A program made the position numbers and the translations under genes. A model generated the notes under the pieces. That model ran no database searches, was not told the origin of the DNA, and was given only the letters and a program-made list of their open reading frames with translations. Positions 34,423 through 43,116 of a stretch of DNA of 64,000 bases are shown one piece after another. The stretch comes from Gallibacter sp963558965 (GTDB lineage: Bacteria; Bacillota; Clostridia; Peptostreptococcales; Anaerovoracaceae), in NCBI GenBank assembly GCA_963558965.1, contig CAUWIT010000004.1:44422-108421 (forward strand). The letters run 5' to 3'. The number at the start of each line of letters is the position of its first letter. Position 1 is the stretch's first letter.

Positions 34423-35097
34423 ATGAAAAGAAAATTAAAGATTATAATTAGTACAGCATGTGCAATTGCATTACTTGTTAATGCCTTTGCAACAACTACA
34501 TTTGCAAAGGAAGTAGAGAATCAATCAGAAATTGTAACTGAAACAGTAGAATTACCTTCTGGAGAAGAATTATCAATCGAAAAAGAAATAAAAGGAGATA
34601 CAGTTGTCGTTACAGCTGAAAATGAAAATGGAGAGATTGACTATGTTGTAAACAGCAATGGTATTATATACTTAAATGGAGAAAGGATTGAAGAATTTAT
34701 TACAATAGATGATGAAGAGTTACAAATTAACAATTCTATAGTAAAAGCTGCAACATCAACTATTAAATGGGGAAAATGGTCAGATGGAAAATCAACCGTC
34801 ACTGCAGTGCATAAATATACGATAACAGCAATAACAGCAATCATTGTTGCAAAATCACCACATATAGCAGTTACGGTACTAGTACCAGTTGCTACGGAGA
34901 TAATTAAAGAAAAATATCCTTACTTACATATAAGAGTACAAGGAAGAAGTGGTAGTAGTCAACAAAAAGTTGGACCAGTAATAAAAAAATATTTACATGC
35001 TGGACAAAAAACAACAATATCAGGTAGAAATAGTAAAAATGGAAAAAATCACCATATAAAAACAATATATACTTCACAAAAAAGGCCAACAAACTAA
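34423..35097 (+). CDS. Secreted protein of unknown function, bacteriocin-like candidate
   Basis: 224 residues. A clear signal peptide (MKRKLKIIISTACAIALLV, Ala-rich cleavage region ending FAKEV near residue 29). Then an acidic segment, then a mature C-terminal half that is hydrophobic (TITAITAIIVAKSPHIAVTVLVPV, described at about 130-155) and finally strongly basic and glycine/serine rich (HIRVQGRSGSSQ, SGRNSKNGKNHH). The shape is like a secreted antibacterial or cell-surface-interacting protein, but no family is recognised. It is followed 18 bp later by a small membrane protein, a common toxin/immunity layout. AGGAGAG site upstream; local sequence is very AT-rich. Confidence 0.6.
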   Translation: MKRKLKIIISTACAIALLVNAFATTTFAKEVENQSEIVTETVELPSGEELSIEKEIKGDTVVVTAENENGEIDYVVNSNGIIYLNGERIEEFITIDDEELQINNSIVKAATSTIKWGKWSDGKSTVTAVHKYTITAITAIIVAKSPHIAVTVLVPVATEIIKEKYPYLHIRVQGRSGSSQQKVGPVIKKYLHAGQKTTISGRNSKNGKNHHIKTIYTSQKRPTN

Positions 35098-35115
35098 GAT
35101 GTAAAGGAGAGTGTT

Positions 35116-35424
35116 ATGAAAAAATTTATTGAAATCTTAATTTGTACAATTATAGCAAATGCAGCATTAATTATACTAACTTCAGATGTTAGTATTACAA
35201 GTGTAAATATAATTACTTTTATGTTACTTGGGATATATTTTTACAAAGAACAAGACAACTTATTATACAAAAGGATTTATACAATAGCTGGATTTATAAT
35301 TGGTAGCATAGGAATTATCTATTATCACGGCATTGGAGGAGACTTATGGATGTTTTACATGGTAATAGTAATATATGTATTACTATTAGCTCGTGATATT
35401 TTTAAAACTACCGCTTTCAAATGA
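35116..35424 (+). CDS. Small four-helix membrane protein, candidate immunity protein
   Basis: 102 residues with about four hydrophobic segments (roughly 5-22, 28-43, 54-72, 78-95). AAAGGAG precedes the ATG. No domain is recognised. Position directly after the secreted basic protein, on the same strand and without a terminator between, is what suggests an immunity or export-assisting role. That is inference only. Confidence 0.55.
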   Translation: MKKFIEILICTIIANAALIILTSDVSITSVNIITFMLLGIYFYKEQDNLLYKRIYTIAGFIIGSIGIIYYHGIGGDLWMFYMVIVIYVLLLARDIFKTTAFK

Positions 35425-35530
35425 TTGGATAATGTTGACCGGTAGTGTAGTGGGCGAAATGTGTCAACCAAAATTACAAACTAAAAACTACCCATGGTAA
35501 GATATAACTGTGTTAGTTGTTTTTTAGTTT

Positions 35531-35556
35531 CATAGTATACCTTCATAGTATACCTT
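35531..35556 (+). repeat. 13-bp tandem direct repeat, two copies
   Basis: CATAGTATACCTT occurs twice in perfect tandem (35531-35543 and 35544-35556), in the gene-free 224 bp between the small membrane gene and deoC. No coding or promoter role is apparent. Confidence 0.7.
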
Positions 35557-35586
35557 AATCCTTTCATAATAATACATAAAATAACA

Positions 35587-35637
35587 AAAAAACAGGCGTC
35601 TTAGCCACCCTTGTGGCAGCTAAGATGCCTGTTTTTT
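35587..35637. terminator. Strong bidirectional terminator before deoC 3' end
   Basis: A 19-bp stem (35587-35605 with 35619-35637, one G-U) flanked by A- and T-runs. Serves deoC from the minus strand and any plus-strand transcript. Confidence 0.92.
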
Positions 35638-35648
35638 CAAAGTCCCAA

Positions 35649-36296
35649 TTATTCACTGACTATCCCAACGGAAGCGCTTACGCCAAGTCGATCGGCTCCG
35701 GCTTCTATCATAGCAAGTGCAGTTTTTTTATCCCTAATACCGCCAGAGGCTTTGACTTTGGCAAAGCTGCCCACAGTCTCACGCATAAGTTTGACATCAC
35801 TTACAGTAGCACCGCCAGTGCTAAAACCAGTAGAAGTTTTTACAAAATCAGCATTGCCACGAACAGCTAACTGACAAGCCATTATTTTTTCCTCATCTGT
35901 AAGCATACAAGTTTCGATAATAACTTTTAAGATGCCGTCGTAGTCATGGACGATTTCAGCAACAGTCATTATTTCTTCTAGGACATAGTCGTAGTCCTTG
36001 TCCTTTAGTCTACCGATATTTATAACCATATCGATTTCATTAGCACCGTTTACCATAGCCATATCTGCCTCGTAACCTTTTGAGCTTGATTCCATCATAC
36101 CTAGAGGAAAACCGCAAACAGCAGCAATCTTAATATCAGTATCCTTTAGGCATTCCTTTGCAAGAGGCACATAAGAAGAGTTTACACATACGGAGTAAAA
36201 GTCGTATTTTATAGCTTCATTGCACAGGTTGATTATATCCTTAGAAGTAGCTTCAGGTTTTAGTAGTGTGTGATCTATGTATTTATTTAAATTCAT
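35649..36296 (-). CDS. deoC: Deoxyribose-phosphate aldolase
   Basis: Class I aldolase splitting 2-deoxyribose-5-phosphate into glyceraldehyde-3-phosphate and acetaldehyde during deoxynucleoside breakdown. Schiff-base Lys in DFVKTSTGFSTGG and second active-site Lys in KVKASGGIRD; IDHTLLKPEA at the start and EIDMVINIG are typical. 215 residues. AAGGAAGG upstream. No other deo gene is adjacent; it stands alone, divergent from the pyr operon. Confidence 0.96.
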   Translation of the reverse strand: MNLNKYIDHTLLKPEATSKDIINLCNEAIKYDFYSVCVNSSYVPLAKECLKDTDIKIAAVCGFPLGMMESSSKGYEADMAMVNGANEIDMVINIGRLKDKDYDYVLEEIMTVAEIVHDYDGILKVIIETCMLTDEEKIMACQLAVRGNADFVKTSTGFSTGGATVSDVKLMRETVGSFAKVKASGGIRDKKTALAMIEAGADRLGVSASVGIVSE

Positions 36297-36629
36297 AATT
36301 TTCCTTCCTTTCTGTTATTTAATTACATCTAATTTTAACATAATTATATGTGGCAGGCAAAAATAGGGTTATAGGGTTTTATCTATAATAAGATAAATGA
36401 TATAGATAAAATTAATAGTAAATAAGTAGTCCTAAATATATTGTTAATAGCACATATTTCAGGTTGTATTATTTCGTAATTGTGGTAAAATATTTAGGAA
36501 AGAAAAAAGGCCATAAAGATAGCAAAATCAATTAACTGGCGATAAAAATATATATAAGTTATAATTGGTAAAAACAAGGTCTTTTCTAAATAAGGAAATG
36601 ACCTTTTTATTAAGTCAGGAAGGGAACAT
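36297..36629. other. 333-bp deoC/pyrB intergenic region
   Basis: No coding sequence is seen. The right half holds the pyr promoter candidate (TTGTAT at 36465-36470, 16-bp spacer, TAAAAT at 36487-36492) and the leader attenuator. The left half contains the deoC upstream region and is AT-rich with no further structure found. Confidence 0.6.
36505..36608 (+). promoter_or_regulatory. Attenuator-like leader of the pyrimidine operon
   Basis: A terminator-like stem (36576-36587 with 36594-36605, one T-T mismatch) followed by a T-run precedes pyrB. An upstream segment, AAAAAGGCCAT (36505-36515), can instead pair with the terminator's right arm and T-run (36598-36608) with one mismatch. The two pairings exclude each other, as in antiterminator/terminator control. 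No consensus PyrR-binding loop was recognised, so the signal that picks the fold is unknown. Confidence 0.55.
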
Positions 36630-37517
36630 ATGAACACAAATAGCTTGTTTCGAATTCGAGATTTATCTAAGGAAGAATTAATGGGCATTTTAGAGGATGC
36701 TCAGTTATTTGACGTTACTAATAAAGATTGGCAATTACCTGAGGGTAAGTTAGTTGCTAATCTTTTTTTTGAGCCAAGTACTAGAACTCATTTTTCATTT
36801 TCATCAGCTGAGTTACAGCTAGGTTGCAAAGTTGAAAACTTTACAGCTGAGGGCAGCAGCGTTGAAAAGGGCGAAAGCTTATACGATACTGTAAAAACTT
36901 TTGAAAGCATTGGTTTTGATGCAGTAGTTATTAGACATAAGCAGGATGAGTATTTTAAAGAACTTGAAAATATAAATATTCCTATTTTAAATGCTGGTGA
37001 TGGTGCTGGCAATCATCCGACTCAGTGCTTGTTAGACCTGCTTACAATTTACCAGGAGTTTGGTAAGTTTGAAGGAATCAAACTGGCTATTATTGGAGAT
37101 ATCGCTCACAGCAGAGTAGCTGCATCAAACAAAGAAGCGATGGAACTACTTGGTGGAGAGTGTGTTTTCTCAGGTCCAGAAGAATGGAGAAGAGAGGGCT
37201 ACCCATATATGCCACTTGATGAAGCAGTTAAATGGGCTGATGTAGTTATGATGTTACGTATCCAAAAGGAACGTCACAGCGAGTCTATGTCTATGTCAGA
37301 CGAAGAATATCTAAGTAAGTATGGACTTACAAAAGAGCGTGCAGCAACTATGAAAGACCACGCAATCATTATGCACCCTGCACCTGTAAATAGAAATGTT
37401 GAAATAGATACTGATTTAGTTGAAGCTCCAAACAGCCGTATTTTCAAACAGATGGCAAACGGAGTTTTAGTTAGAAAAGCAGTTATTAAGAGAGCATTTG
37501 GATACAAGGAGTTTTAA
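36630..37517 (+). CDS. pyrB: Aspartate carbamoyltransferase catalytic subunit
   Basis: Joins carbamoyl phosphate and aspartate, the second step of UMP synthesis. Carbamoyl-phosphate motif FFEPSTRTHFSF and HPAPVNRNVEID for aspartate contact are intact; the 80s-loop Ser/Lys region (AEGSSVEKGES) is also present. 295 residues, the short Bacillus-like type that works without PyrI; no pyrI follows. GGAAGGG precedes the ATG. First gene of the seven-gene pyr operon. Confidence 0.97.
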   Translation: MNTNSLFRIRDLSKEELMGILEDAQLFDVTNKDWQLPEGKLVANLFFEPSTRTHFSFSSAELQLGCKVENFTAEGSSVEKGESLYDTVKTFESIGFDAVVIRHKQDEYFKELENINIPILNAGDGAGNHPTQCLLDLLTIYQEFGKFEGIKLAIIGDIAHSRVAASNKEAMELLGGECVFSGPEEWRREGYPYMPLDEAVKWADVVMMLRIQKERHSESMSMSDEEYLSKYGLTKERAATMKDHAIIMHPAPVNRNVEIDTDLVEAPNSRIFKQMANGVLVRKAVIKRAFGYKEF

Positions 37518-38801
37518 ATGAAACTAATTAAAAATGCGAGAGTTATCGCTGGTCAAAACGGTGATAAACTGGTAAACAAAGATATTTTATTTGATGAACA
37601 AAAAATCGTCTCAATTGATGATAATATAGATGATTACGACGATGAGACTGAGGTTATAGATGCAAATGGCCTTGTGGCTTTGCCAGGTTTAATAGATGTT
37701 CACGTACATCTTAGAGAGCCGGGAAATGAGCACAAGGAAACTATTAAGACAGGCACTATGGCAGCGGCAGCAGGTGGCTTTACAACAATTATGGCCATGC
37801 CAAACGTTAAGCCATTCCCAGATGATATGGAGACTATGAAAAATTATCAAGCTCTTATCGACAGGGAGTCTGTTGTCAACACAATTCCTTACGCTTGCAT
37901 AAGTGAGCAAGAAAAGGGAAGCCACGTTGTTGATATGGAGGATTTTTGCAAGAATGGCTATACGGCTTTTAGTGATGATGGCGTAGGTGTGCAGCGTGAC
38001 GAAGTTATGCAAGAGGCTATGAACTTGTCTGCCAAACTTGGTGTAAAAATTGTGGCTCACACTGAGGATATGAATTACAGAAGACCGGGTGCTTGTATTA
38101 ACGAGGGCAAAAAAAGTGAGGAGCTTGGGGTTTTAGGTATCCCAAATGAGTGTGAGTTTAAGCAGCTTGAGAGAGATTTAAAGCTAGTTGAAAAAACTGG
38201 GGCTCACTATCACTGTTGCCATATGTCTTGTAAGGAAAGTGTAGAGCTTTTAAAGGAATACAAGGAAAAGGGTTGTGATGTAACTGGTGAGGTTGCTGTT
38301 CATCATCTTTTACTAACTGATGAAGATGTGAAGGGGCCAAACTGGAAGATGAATCCGCCCCTTAGAAGTGAGGCTGACAGAGCAGCTTTAGTTGAGGCTA
38401 TTAAAACTGGCGATGTGGATATGATTGCAAACGATCATGCACCTCATGGTGAAGATGAAAAAGCTAAGGGATTAGTTGAAGCGCCATTTGGTATTGTTGC
38501 TATCGAAACTGCATTTTGCCTTTTATATACAAAACTAGTTAAGACTGATGAAATTACTTTTGGAAGATTGATTGAACTTATGAGCAAGGTGCCTGCTGAG
38601 CGTTTCGGTTTTGATAAGAGAGGCCAGCTGGAAAATGGGTACGCAAGCGACATAATTTTGGTTGATATAGATAATGAATTTGCCATTGATAAAAACAAAT
38701 TTTTATCAAAAGGTAAAAACACTCCATTTGATGGATGGAAGTGTTATGGCAAGGTAAAGCAAACTTTTGTAAATGGAAAACAGATATATAAGGAGGATTA
38801 G
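37518..38801 (+). CDS. pyrC: Dihydroorotase
   Basis: Zinc amidohydrolase that cyclises carbamoyl-aspartate to dihydroorotate. Metal ligands are in GLIDVHVHLREPG (HxH), with further His residues in AHTEDM, YHCCHMS and the catalytic Asp in ANDHAPHGEDEK. 427 residues is the class I form typical of Gram-positives. It starts directly after the pyrB stop, with AAGGAG inside the pyrB end, so translation is coupled. Confidence 0.96.
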   Translation: MKLIKNARVIAGQNGDKLVNKDILFDEQKIVSIDDNIDDYDDETEVIDANGLVALPGLIDVHVHLREPGNEHKETIKTGTMAAAAGGFTTIMAMPNVKPFPDDMETMKNYQALIDRESVVNTIPYACISEQEKGSHVVDMEDFCKNGYTAFSDDGVGVQRDEVMQEAMNLSAKLGVKIVAHTEDMNYRRPGACINEGKKSEELGVLGIPNECEFKQLERDLKLVEKTGAHYHCCHMSCKESVELLKEYKEKGCDVTGEVAVHHLLLTDEDVKGPNWKMNPPLRSEADRAALVEAIKTGDVDMIANDHAPHGEDEKAKGLVEAPFGIVAIETAFCLLYTKLVKTDEITFGRLIELMSKVPAERFGFDKRGQLENGYASDIILVDIDNEFAIDKNKFLSKGKNTPFDGWKCYGKVKQTFVNGKQIYKED

Positions 38802-38803
38802 AA

Positions 38804-39880
38804 ATGAAACGATTACTGATTTTAGAAGACGGAAGCGTTTATGAAGGTATCGGTTTTGGTAGCGATAACTTCAAAATCGGCGAGTTGATTTTCCAGACAG
38901 GTATGTGTGGATATCAGGAAACATTGTCAGATATATCTTACTACGGACAGATTATTATGATGACATTTCCAGCAATAGGAAGTGTAGGTATTAACAGAGA
39001 TGACTTTGAAAGTATGAATCCTCAGCTGTTTGGATTTGTTGTTAAGGAGTACTGTGAAGCACCTAGCAACTTTAGATGTGAGATGACTCTTGATGAGTAT
39101 ATGAAACTAAAAGGTATCCCAGGTATTGCCGATGTAGATACTAGAGCTATCACAAGAAAAATAAGAGACAACGGTGTTATGAAGGCTACTATGGCAAACG
39201 AAGGTGCTGATATCGATGCTATCGTTGCTGAGCTAAAAGCTGCAAGCCCTTGTACTGATGGTGTTAAAGAAATTTCAGTGGCAAAACCTTATGCTATTCC
39301 AAATCGTGGTGGTCACAAGGTTGTTATGCTAGACTTAGGCGCTAAATATGCTTTTATCAGAGAGTTTAACCAGAGAGATTGTGATATTGTTTCTATGCCT
39401 TACGATGCAAAGATTGAAGATATTATAGCTTTAAATCCTGATGGCGTAATTATTTCAAGCGGCCCAGGAATCCCAGACTATATTCCAGAAACTGTTGAAA
39501 CTGTAAAACAGCTACTAGGTAAAATCGCTGTATTTGGTATTGGTCTAGGCCACCTAGTTATAGCTCAGGCTTGTGGAGCTAAGATCGAAGCTATGAAGTT
39601 TGGTCACCATGGCAACAGTACACCGATTGTAAATATCGAAAAAAATAAAGTTGAGTTTACAGCTCAAAACCATAGATTTGATGTAAATGAAGAGTCACTT
39701 GCAGGTACTGGATTAAAAGTTACACATCGTGCCCTAAACGACAAGAGCGTTGAAGGATTTGTACACGAAAGCTTACCTATTATGGGTGTACAGTTCAATC
39801 CAGAAGCAGCACCAGGTGCAGATGACACTATGTACGTATTTGATCAGTTTATTGAAATGTTGAGTAAAGGAGCGAAATAG
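38804..39880 (+). CDS. carA: Carbamoyl-phosphate synthase small subunit with degenerate glutaminase site
   Basis: The family's small subunit normally hydrolyses glutamine and passes ammonia to CarB. This 358-residue protein has the whole CarA fold (GYQETLSDISYYGQ at the N-domain; the amidotransferase domain from ~175). However, the nucleophile elbow GICLGHQ reads GIGLGHL, so Cys is Gly and the glutamine-binding Gln is Leu. The catalytic His of the HPEAxPG motif is Asn (FNPEAAPG). The GGNHPV substrate loop reads GNSTPI. No frameshift is present and carB is intact. The protein probably keeps a structural role while the complex uses free ammonia. Confidence 0.95.
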   Translation: MKRLLILEDGSVYEGIGFGSDNFKIGELIFQTGMCGYQETLSDISYYGQIIMMTFPAIGSVGINRDDFESMNPQLFGFVVKEYCEAPSNFRCEMTLDEYMKLKGIPGIADVDTRAITRKIRDNGVMKATMANEGADIDAIVAELKAASPCTDGVKEISVAKPYAIPNRGGHKVVMLDLGAKYAFIREFNQRDCDIVSMPYDAKIEDIIALNPDGVIISSGPGIPDYIPETVETVKQLLGKIAVFGIGLGHLVIAQACGAKIEAMKFGHHGNSTPIVNIEKNKVEFTAQNHRFDVNEESLAGTGLKVTHRALNDKSVEGFVHESLPIMGVQFNPEAAPGADDTMYVFDQFIEMLSKGAK

Positions 39881-39882
39881 CA

Positions 39883-42800
39883 ATGCCAAGAAGAGAAGAT
39901 ATTAAAAAGATTTTAGTTATTGGATCAGGTCCTATTATTATTGGACAGGCAGCTGAATTCGACTATGCCGGAACTCAGGCTTGCCAGTCTTTAAAAGAAG
40001 AAGGATATGAAGTAATTTTGATTAACTCTAACCCTGCTACTATTATGACTGATACAGTAGTTGCAGACAGAGTATATATTGAACCGTTAACACTTGATTT
40101 TGCAAGCAGAATCATCTACAAAGAAAGACCAGATGCCATTTTAGGTTCACTTGGTGGACAGACAGGTCTAAACCTTGTTGTTGAACTTGCAGAAACAGGC
40201 ATCCTAGAAGAATACGGAGTAGAAGTTTTAGGTACAGAGCTTGATGCTATTGAAAAAGCTGAAGACAGAGATAAGTTTAGAGAACTTATGTATGAAATCG
40301 GCGAACCTGTACCCGAAAGCGTTATAGTTCACACTGTTGACGAAGCAGTTGACTTTGCTAACGAAATTGGATATCCAGTAGTAGTTAGACCTGCATTTAC
40401 TTTAGGTGGTACTGGTGGTGGATTTGCTCACGACGAAGAAGAGCTAAGAAGCATTGGCGAGAATGGCCTTAAGCTTTCTCCTGTACATCAGTGTCTAATA
40501 GAAAAGAGTATTGCGGGTTTCAAGGAAATCGAATACGAAGTAATGCGTGACAACGCAGACAATGCGATTGTAGTTTGTAACATGGAAAACGTTGACCCAG
40601 TAGGTATTCACACTGGTGACTCAATTGTAGTTGCACCTACACAGACATTGACAGATAGAGAATGCGGCATTATGCGTGCATCAGCTCTTAAAATTATTAG
40701 AGCACTTAAGATTTGCGGCGGATGTAATGTTCAGTTAGCATTAGATCCTAACTCATTTAAATATTATGTAATCGAAGTTAACCCAAGAGTTTCTCGTTCA
40801 TCAGCTCTTGCAAGTAAGGCAACAGGTTATCCTATCGCTAAGTTAGCAGCAAAAGTTGCAGTTGGACTAACTCTTGATGAAATTGTAAACCCAGTAACTC
40901 AGACAAGTTTCGCATGTGCAGAACCATGTATCGACTATGTAGTTGCTAAGTTCCCAAGATTCCCATTTGACAAGTTCCCTAAGGCTGACAGAAGACTAGG
41001 AACTCAGATGAAGGCTACTGGTGAAGTTATGTCTATCGGTCGTACATTTGATGAAGCAATTCTAAAAGGTATAAGATCTCTAGAAATGAAAACTGATCAC
41101 CTAATGATGAAAGATGTTGAAGCTTTAACTACAGAAGAACTTTGGGAAAAACTAAAAGATAACGATGACGAAAGAATCTACGTAATTACAGCTTTACTAA
41201 GAAGAGGTGCAACAGTAGAAGAAATCTTTGAACTAACTCAGATGGATAGATTTTTCATCAATAAATTTAAGTCAATCGTTGATTTTGAAAAAGTTATCGC
41301 AGAAAACAAAATGGACAAAGAAGTTCTACGCACTGCTAAAAAGAGAGGCTTTGCTGACTCATATTTAGCAAGAGTTTGGGATATGGATGAAAGAGAAATC
41401 TACGACTTCCGTAAGGAAGAAGGCATAACTCCTGTTTACAAGATGGTAGATACTTGTGCAGGTGAATACGTATCAAATACTCCATACCTATACTCAACTT
41501 ACGAAAAAGAAAACGAATCAGTTAGAAGCGACAATAAAAAGATTATCGTACTAGGTTCTGGTCCTATTCGTATTGGACAGGGTGTAGAATTCGACTACGC
41601 TACAGTACATTGTATTAAAACACTTCACGAATGTGGTTATGAAGCAATTATTATTAACAACAACCCTGAAACAGTATCTACAGACTACTCAATTTCAGAT
41701 AAACTATACTTCGAACCATTGACAATTGAAGATGTTATGCACGTTATCGACCTAGAACAGCCTCTAGGCGTAATCGTTCAGTTTGGTGGACAGACAGCTA
41801 TTAACTTAGCAGATAAATTAGTAGATAGAGGAGTTAAAATCCTAGGAACTTCTCTAGAAAATATAGATAGAGCAGAAGACAGAAAAGAATTCGAAGCTAT
41901 GCTACATAAGCTTGACATTCCTCAGCCAACAGGTGAAACAGCATTTGAAGTTGAAGAAGCTGTTAAGATCGCTAACAAAATTGGATACCCAGTATTAGTT
42001 AGACCTTCTTACGTACTTGGTGGTAGAGCTATGGAAATCGTACATAACGATGAAGACTTAAGAGTTTACATGGCAACTGCTGTACAGGAAATCAGCCATG
42101 ATGCTCCTATCCTAGTTGACAAATATGTAGTAGGTAAAGAATGCGAAGTAGATGCTATCGCTGATGGCGAAAACGTATTTATCCCAGGTGTTATGGAACA
42201 TATCGAAAGAGCAGGGGTTCACTCTGGTGACTCTATCTCAGTATATCCAGCACCAACTATTTCACAGAAAGTTAAGGATACTATCGTTGATTACGCTATT
42301 AAGATCGGTAAAGGCTTTAACTTTATTGGACTATTTAATATTCAGTTCATAGTTGATGAAAACGAAAAAGTTTATGTACTTGAAGTAAACCCTAGATCAT
42401 CAAGAACAGTGCCATTCCTAAGCAAGATTACAGAAGTACCTATGAGCTATGTAGCTACTAAGTGTGTACTTGGTCACAGCCTAAAGGAACAGGGATATGA
42501 AGAAGGCGTAAAAGCCGAAAGAGATAGATTTTTCGTTAAGGCTCCTGTATTCTCATTTGCTAAACTAAGAAGTGTAGATACAATTTTAGGACCTGAAATG
42601 AAATCAACAGGTGAAGCTTTAGGTAGCGACACTACAATTGAAAAAGCTCTTTACAAGGCACTACTAGCTAGTGGAGTTAAGATTCCTTTGAGAGGAAATG
42701 TACTTGTTACAGTTGCAGACAAGGATAAGGAAGCTGCATATCAAATCGCTAAGAGATTTTCTGATATTGGCTACGGCATCTACGCAACAGCTGGTACTGC

Positions 42801-43083
42801 AAAATACTTAAGAGAGAAGAACTTGTACGTAAGAGAAGCTGCTAAAGTTAATGACGAAGGTAAAAACAATGTACTTGATATTATTAGAAGAGGTCGTGTA
42901 AACTACGTTATCAACACTATGAGCGAAGACAAAGATGTTAGCTTAGATGGATTTTTAATTCGTCGTGTATCAGCAGAAAACAACATTAGCTGCTTCACAT
43001 CATTAGATACAGCAAAAGCTATTTTAAGAGTAGTTGAAGCTCAGAGCTTTACAACTATTTCAATGAACGAATTAGAAGGTTAA
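39883..43083 (+). CDS. carB: Carbamoyl-phosphate synthase large subunit
   Basis: Makes carbamoyl phosphate from bicarbonate, ammonia and two ATP. 1066 residues, with two homologous ATP-grasp halves (GSGPIIIGQAAEFDYAGTQA in the first, GSGPIRIGQGVEFDYATVHC in the second; quoted key part GSGPIxIGQ). Each half has its own metal/ATP residues (NPRVSRSSALASKATGYP and NPRSSRTVPFLSK). A C-terminal allosteric MGS-like domain lies at ~935-1066. No sign of degeneration, which makes the loss of the glutaminase in carA notable. AAAGGAG precedes the start. Confidence 0.97.
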   Translation: MPRREDIKKILVIGSGPIIIGQAAEFDYAGTQACQSLKEEGYEVILINSNPATIMTDTVVADRVYIEPLTLDFASRIIYKERPDAILGSLGGQTGLNLVVELAETGILEEYGVEVLGTELDAIEKAEDRDKFRELMYEIGEPVPESVIVHTVDEAVDFANEIGYPVVVRPAFTLGGTGGGFAHDEEELRSIGENGLKLSPVHQCLIEKSIAGFKEIEYEVMRDNADNAIVVCNMENVDPVGIHTGDSIVVAPTQTLTDRECGIMRASALKIIRALKICGGCNVQLALDPNSFKYYVIEVNPRVSRSSALASKATGYPIAKLAAKVAVGLTLDEIVNPVTQTSFACAEPCIDYVVAKFPRFPFDKFPKADRRLGTQMKATGEVMSIGRTFDEAILKGIRSLEMKTDHLMMKDVEALTTEELWEKLKDNDDERIYVITALLRRGATVEEIFELTQMDRFFINKFKSIVDFEKVIAENKMDKEVLRTAKKRGFADSYLARVWDMDEREIYDFRKEEGITPVYKMVDTCAGEYVSNTPYLYSTYEKENESVRSDNKKIIVLGSGPIRIGQGVEFDYATVHCIKTLHECGYEAIIINNNPETVSTDYSISDKLYFEPLTIEDVMHVIDLEQPLGVIVQFGGQTAINLADKLVDRGVKILGTSLENIDRAEDRKEFEAMLHKLDIPQPTGETAFEVEEAVKIANKIGYPVLVRPSYVLGGRAMEIVHNDEDLRVYMATAVQEISHDAPILVDKYVVGKECEVDAIADGENVFIPGVMEHIERAGVHSGDSISVYPAPTISQKVKDTIVDYAIKIGKGFNFIGLFNIQFIVDENEKVYVLEVNPRSSRTVPFLSKITEVPMSYVATKCVLGHSLKEQGYEEGVKAERDRFFVKAPVFSFAKLRSVDTILGPEMKSTGEALGSDTTIEKALYKALLASGVKIPLRGNVLVTVADKDKEAAYQIAKRFSDIGYGIYATAGTAKYLREKNLYVREAAKVNDEGKNNVLDIIRRGRVNYVINTMSEDKDVSLDGFLIRRVSAENNISCFTSLDTAKAILRVVEAQSFTTISMNELEG

Positions 43084-43116
43084 TATACTTAAATATAGGT
43101 TAATGGAGAACTAAAA

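Noticed and set aside
35425..35586. Possible mobile-element remnant with tandem 13-bp repeats
   Set aside because: No transposase fragment, no terminal inverted repeats and no target duplication could be seen.
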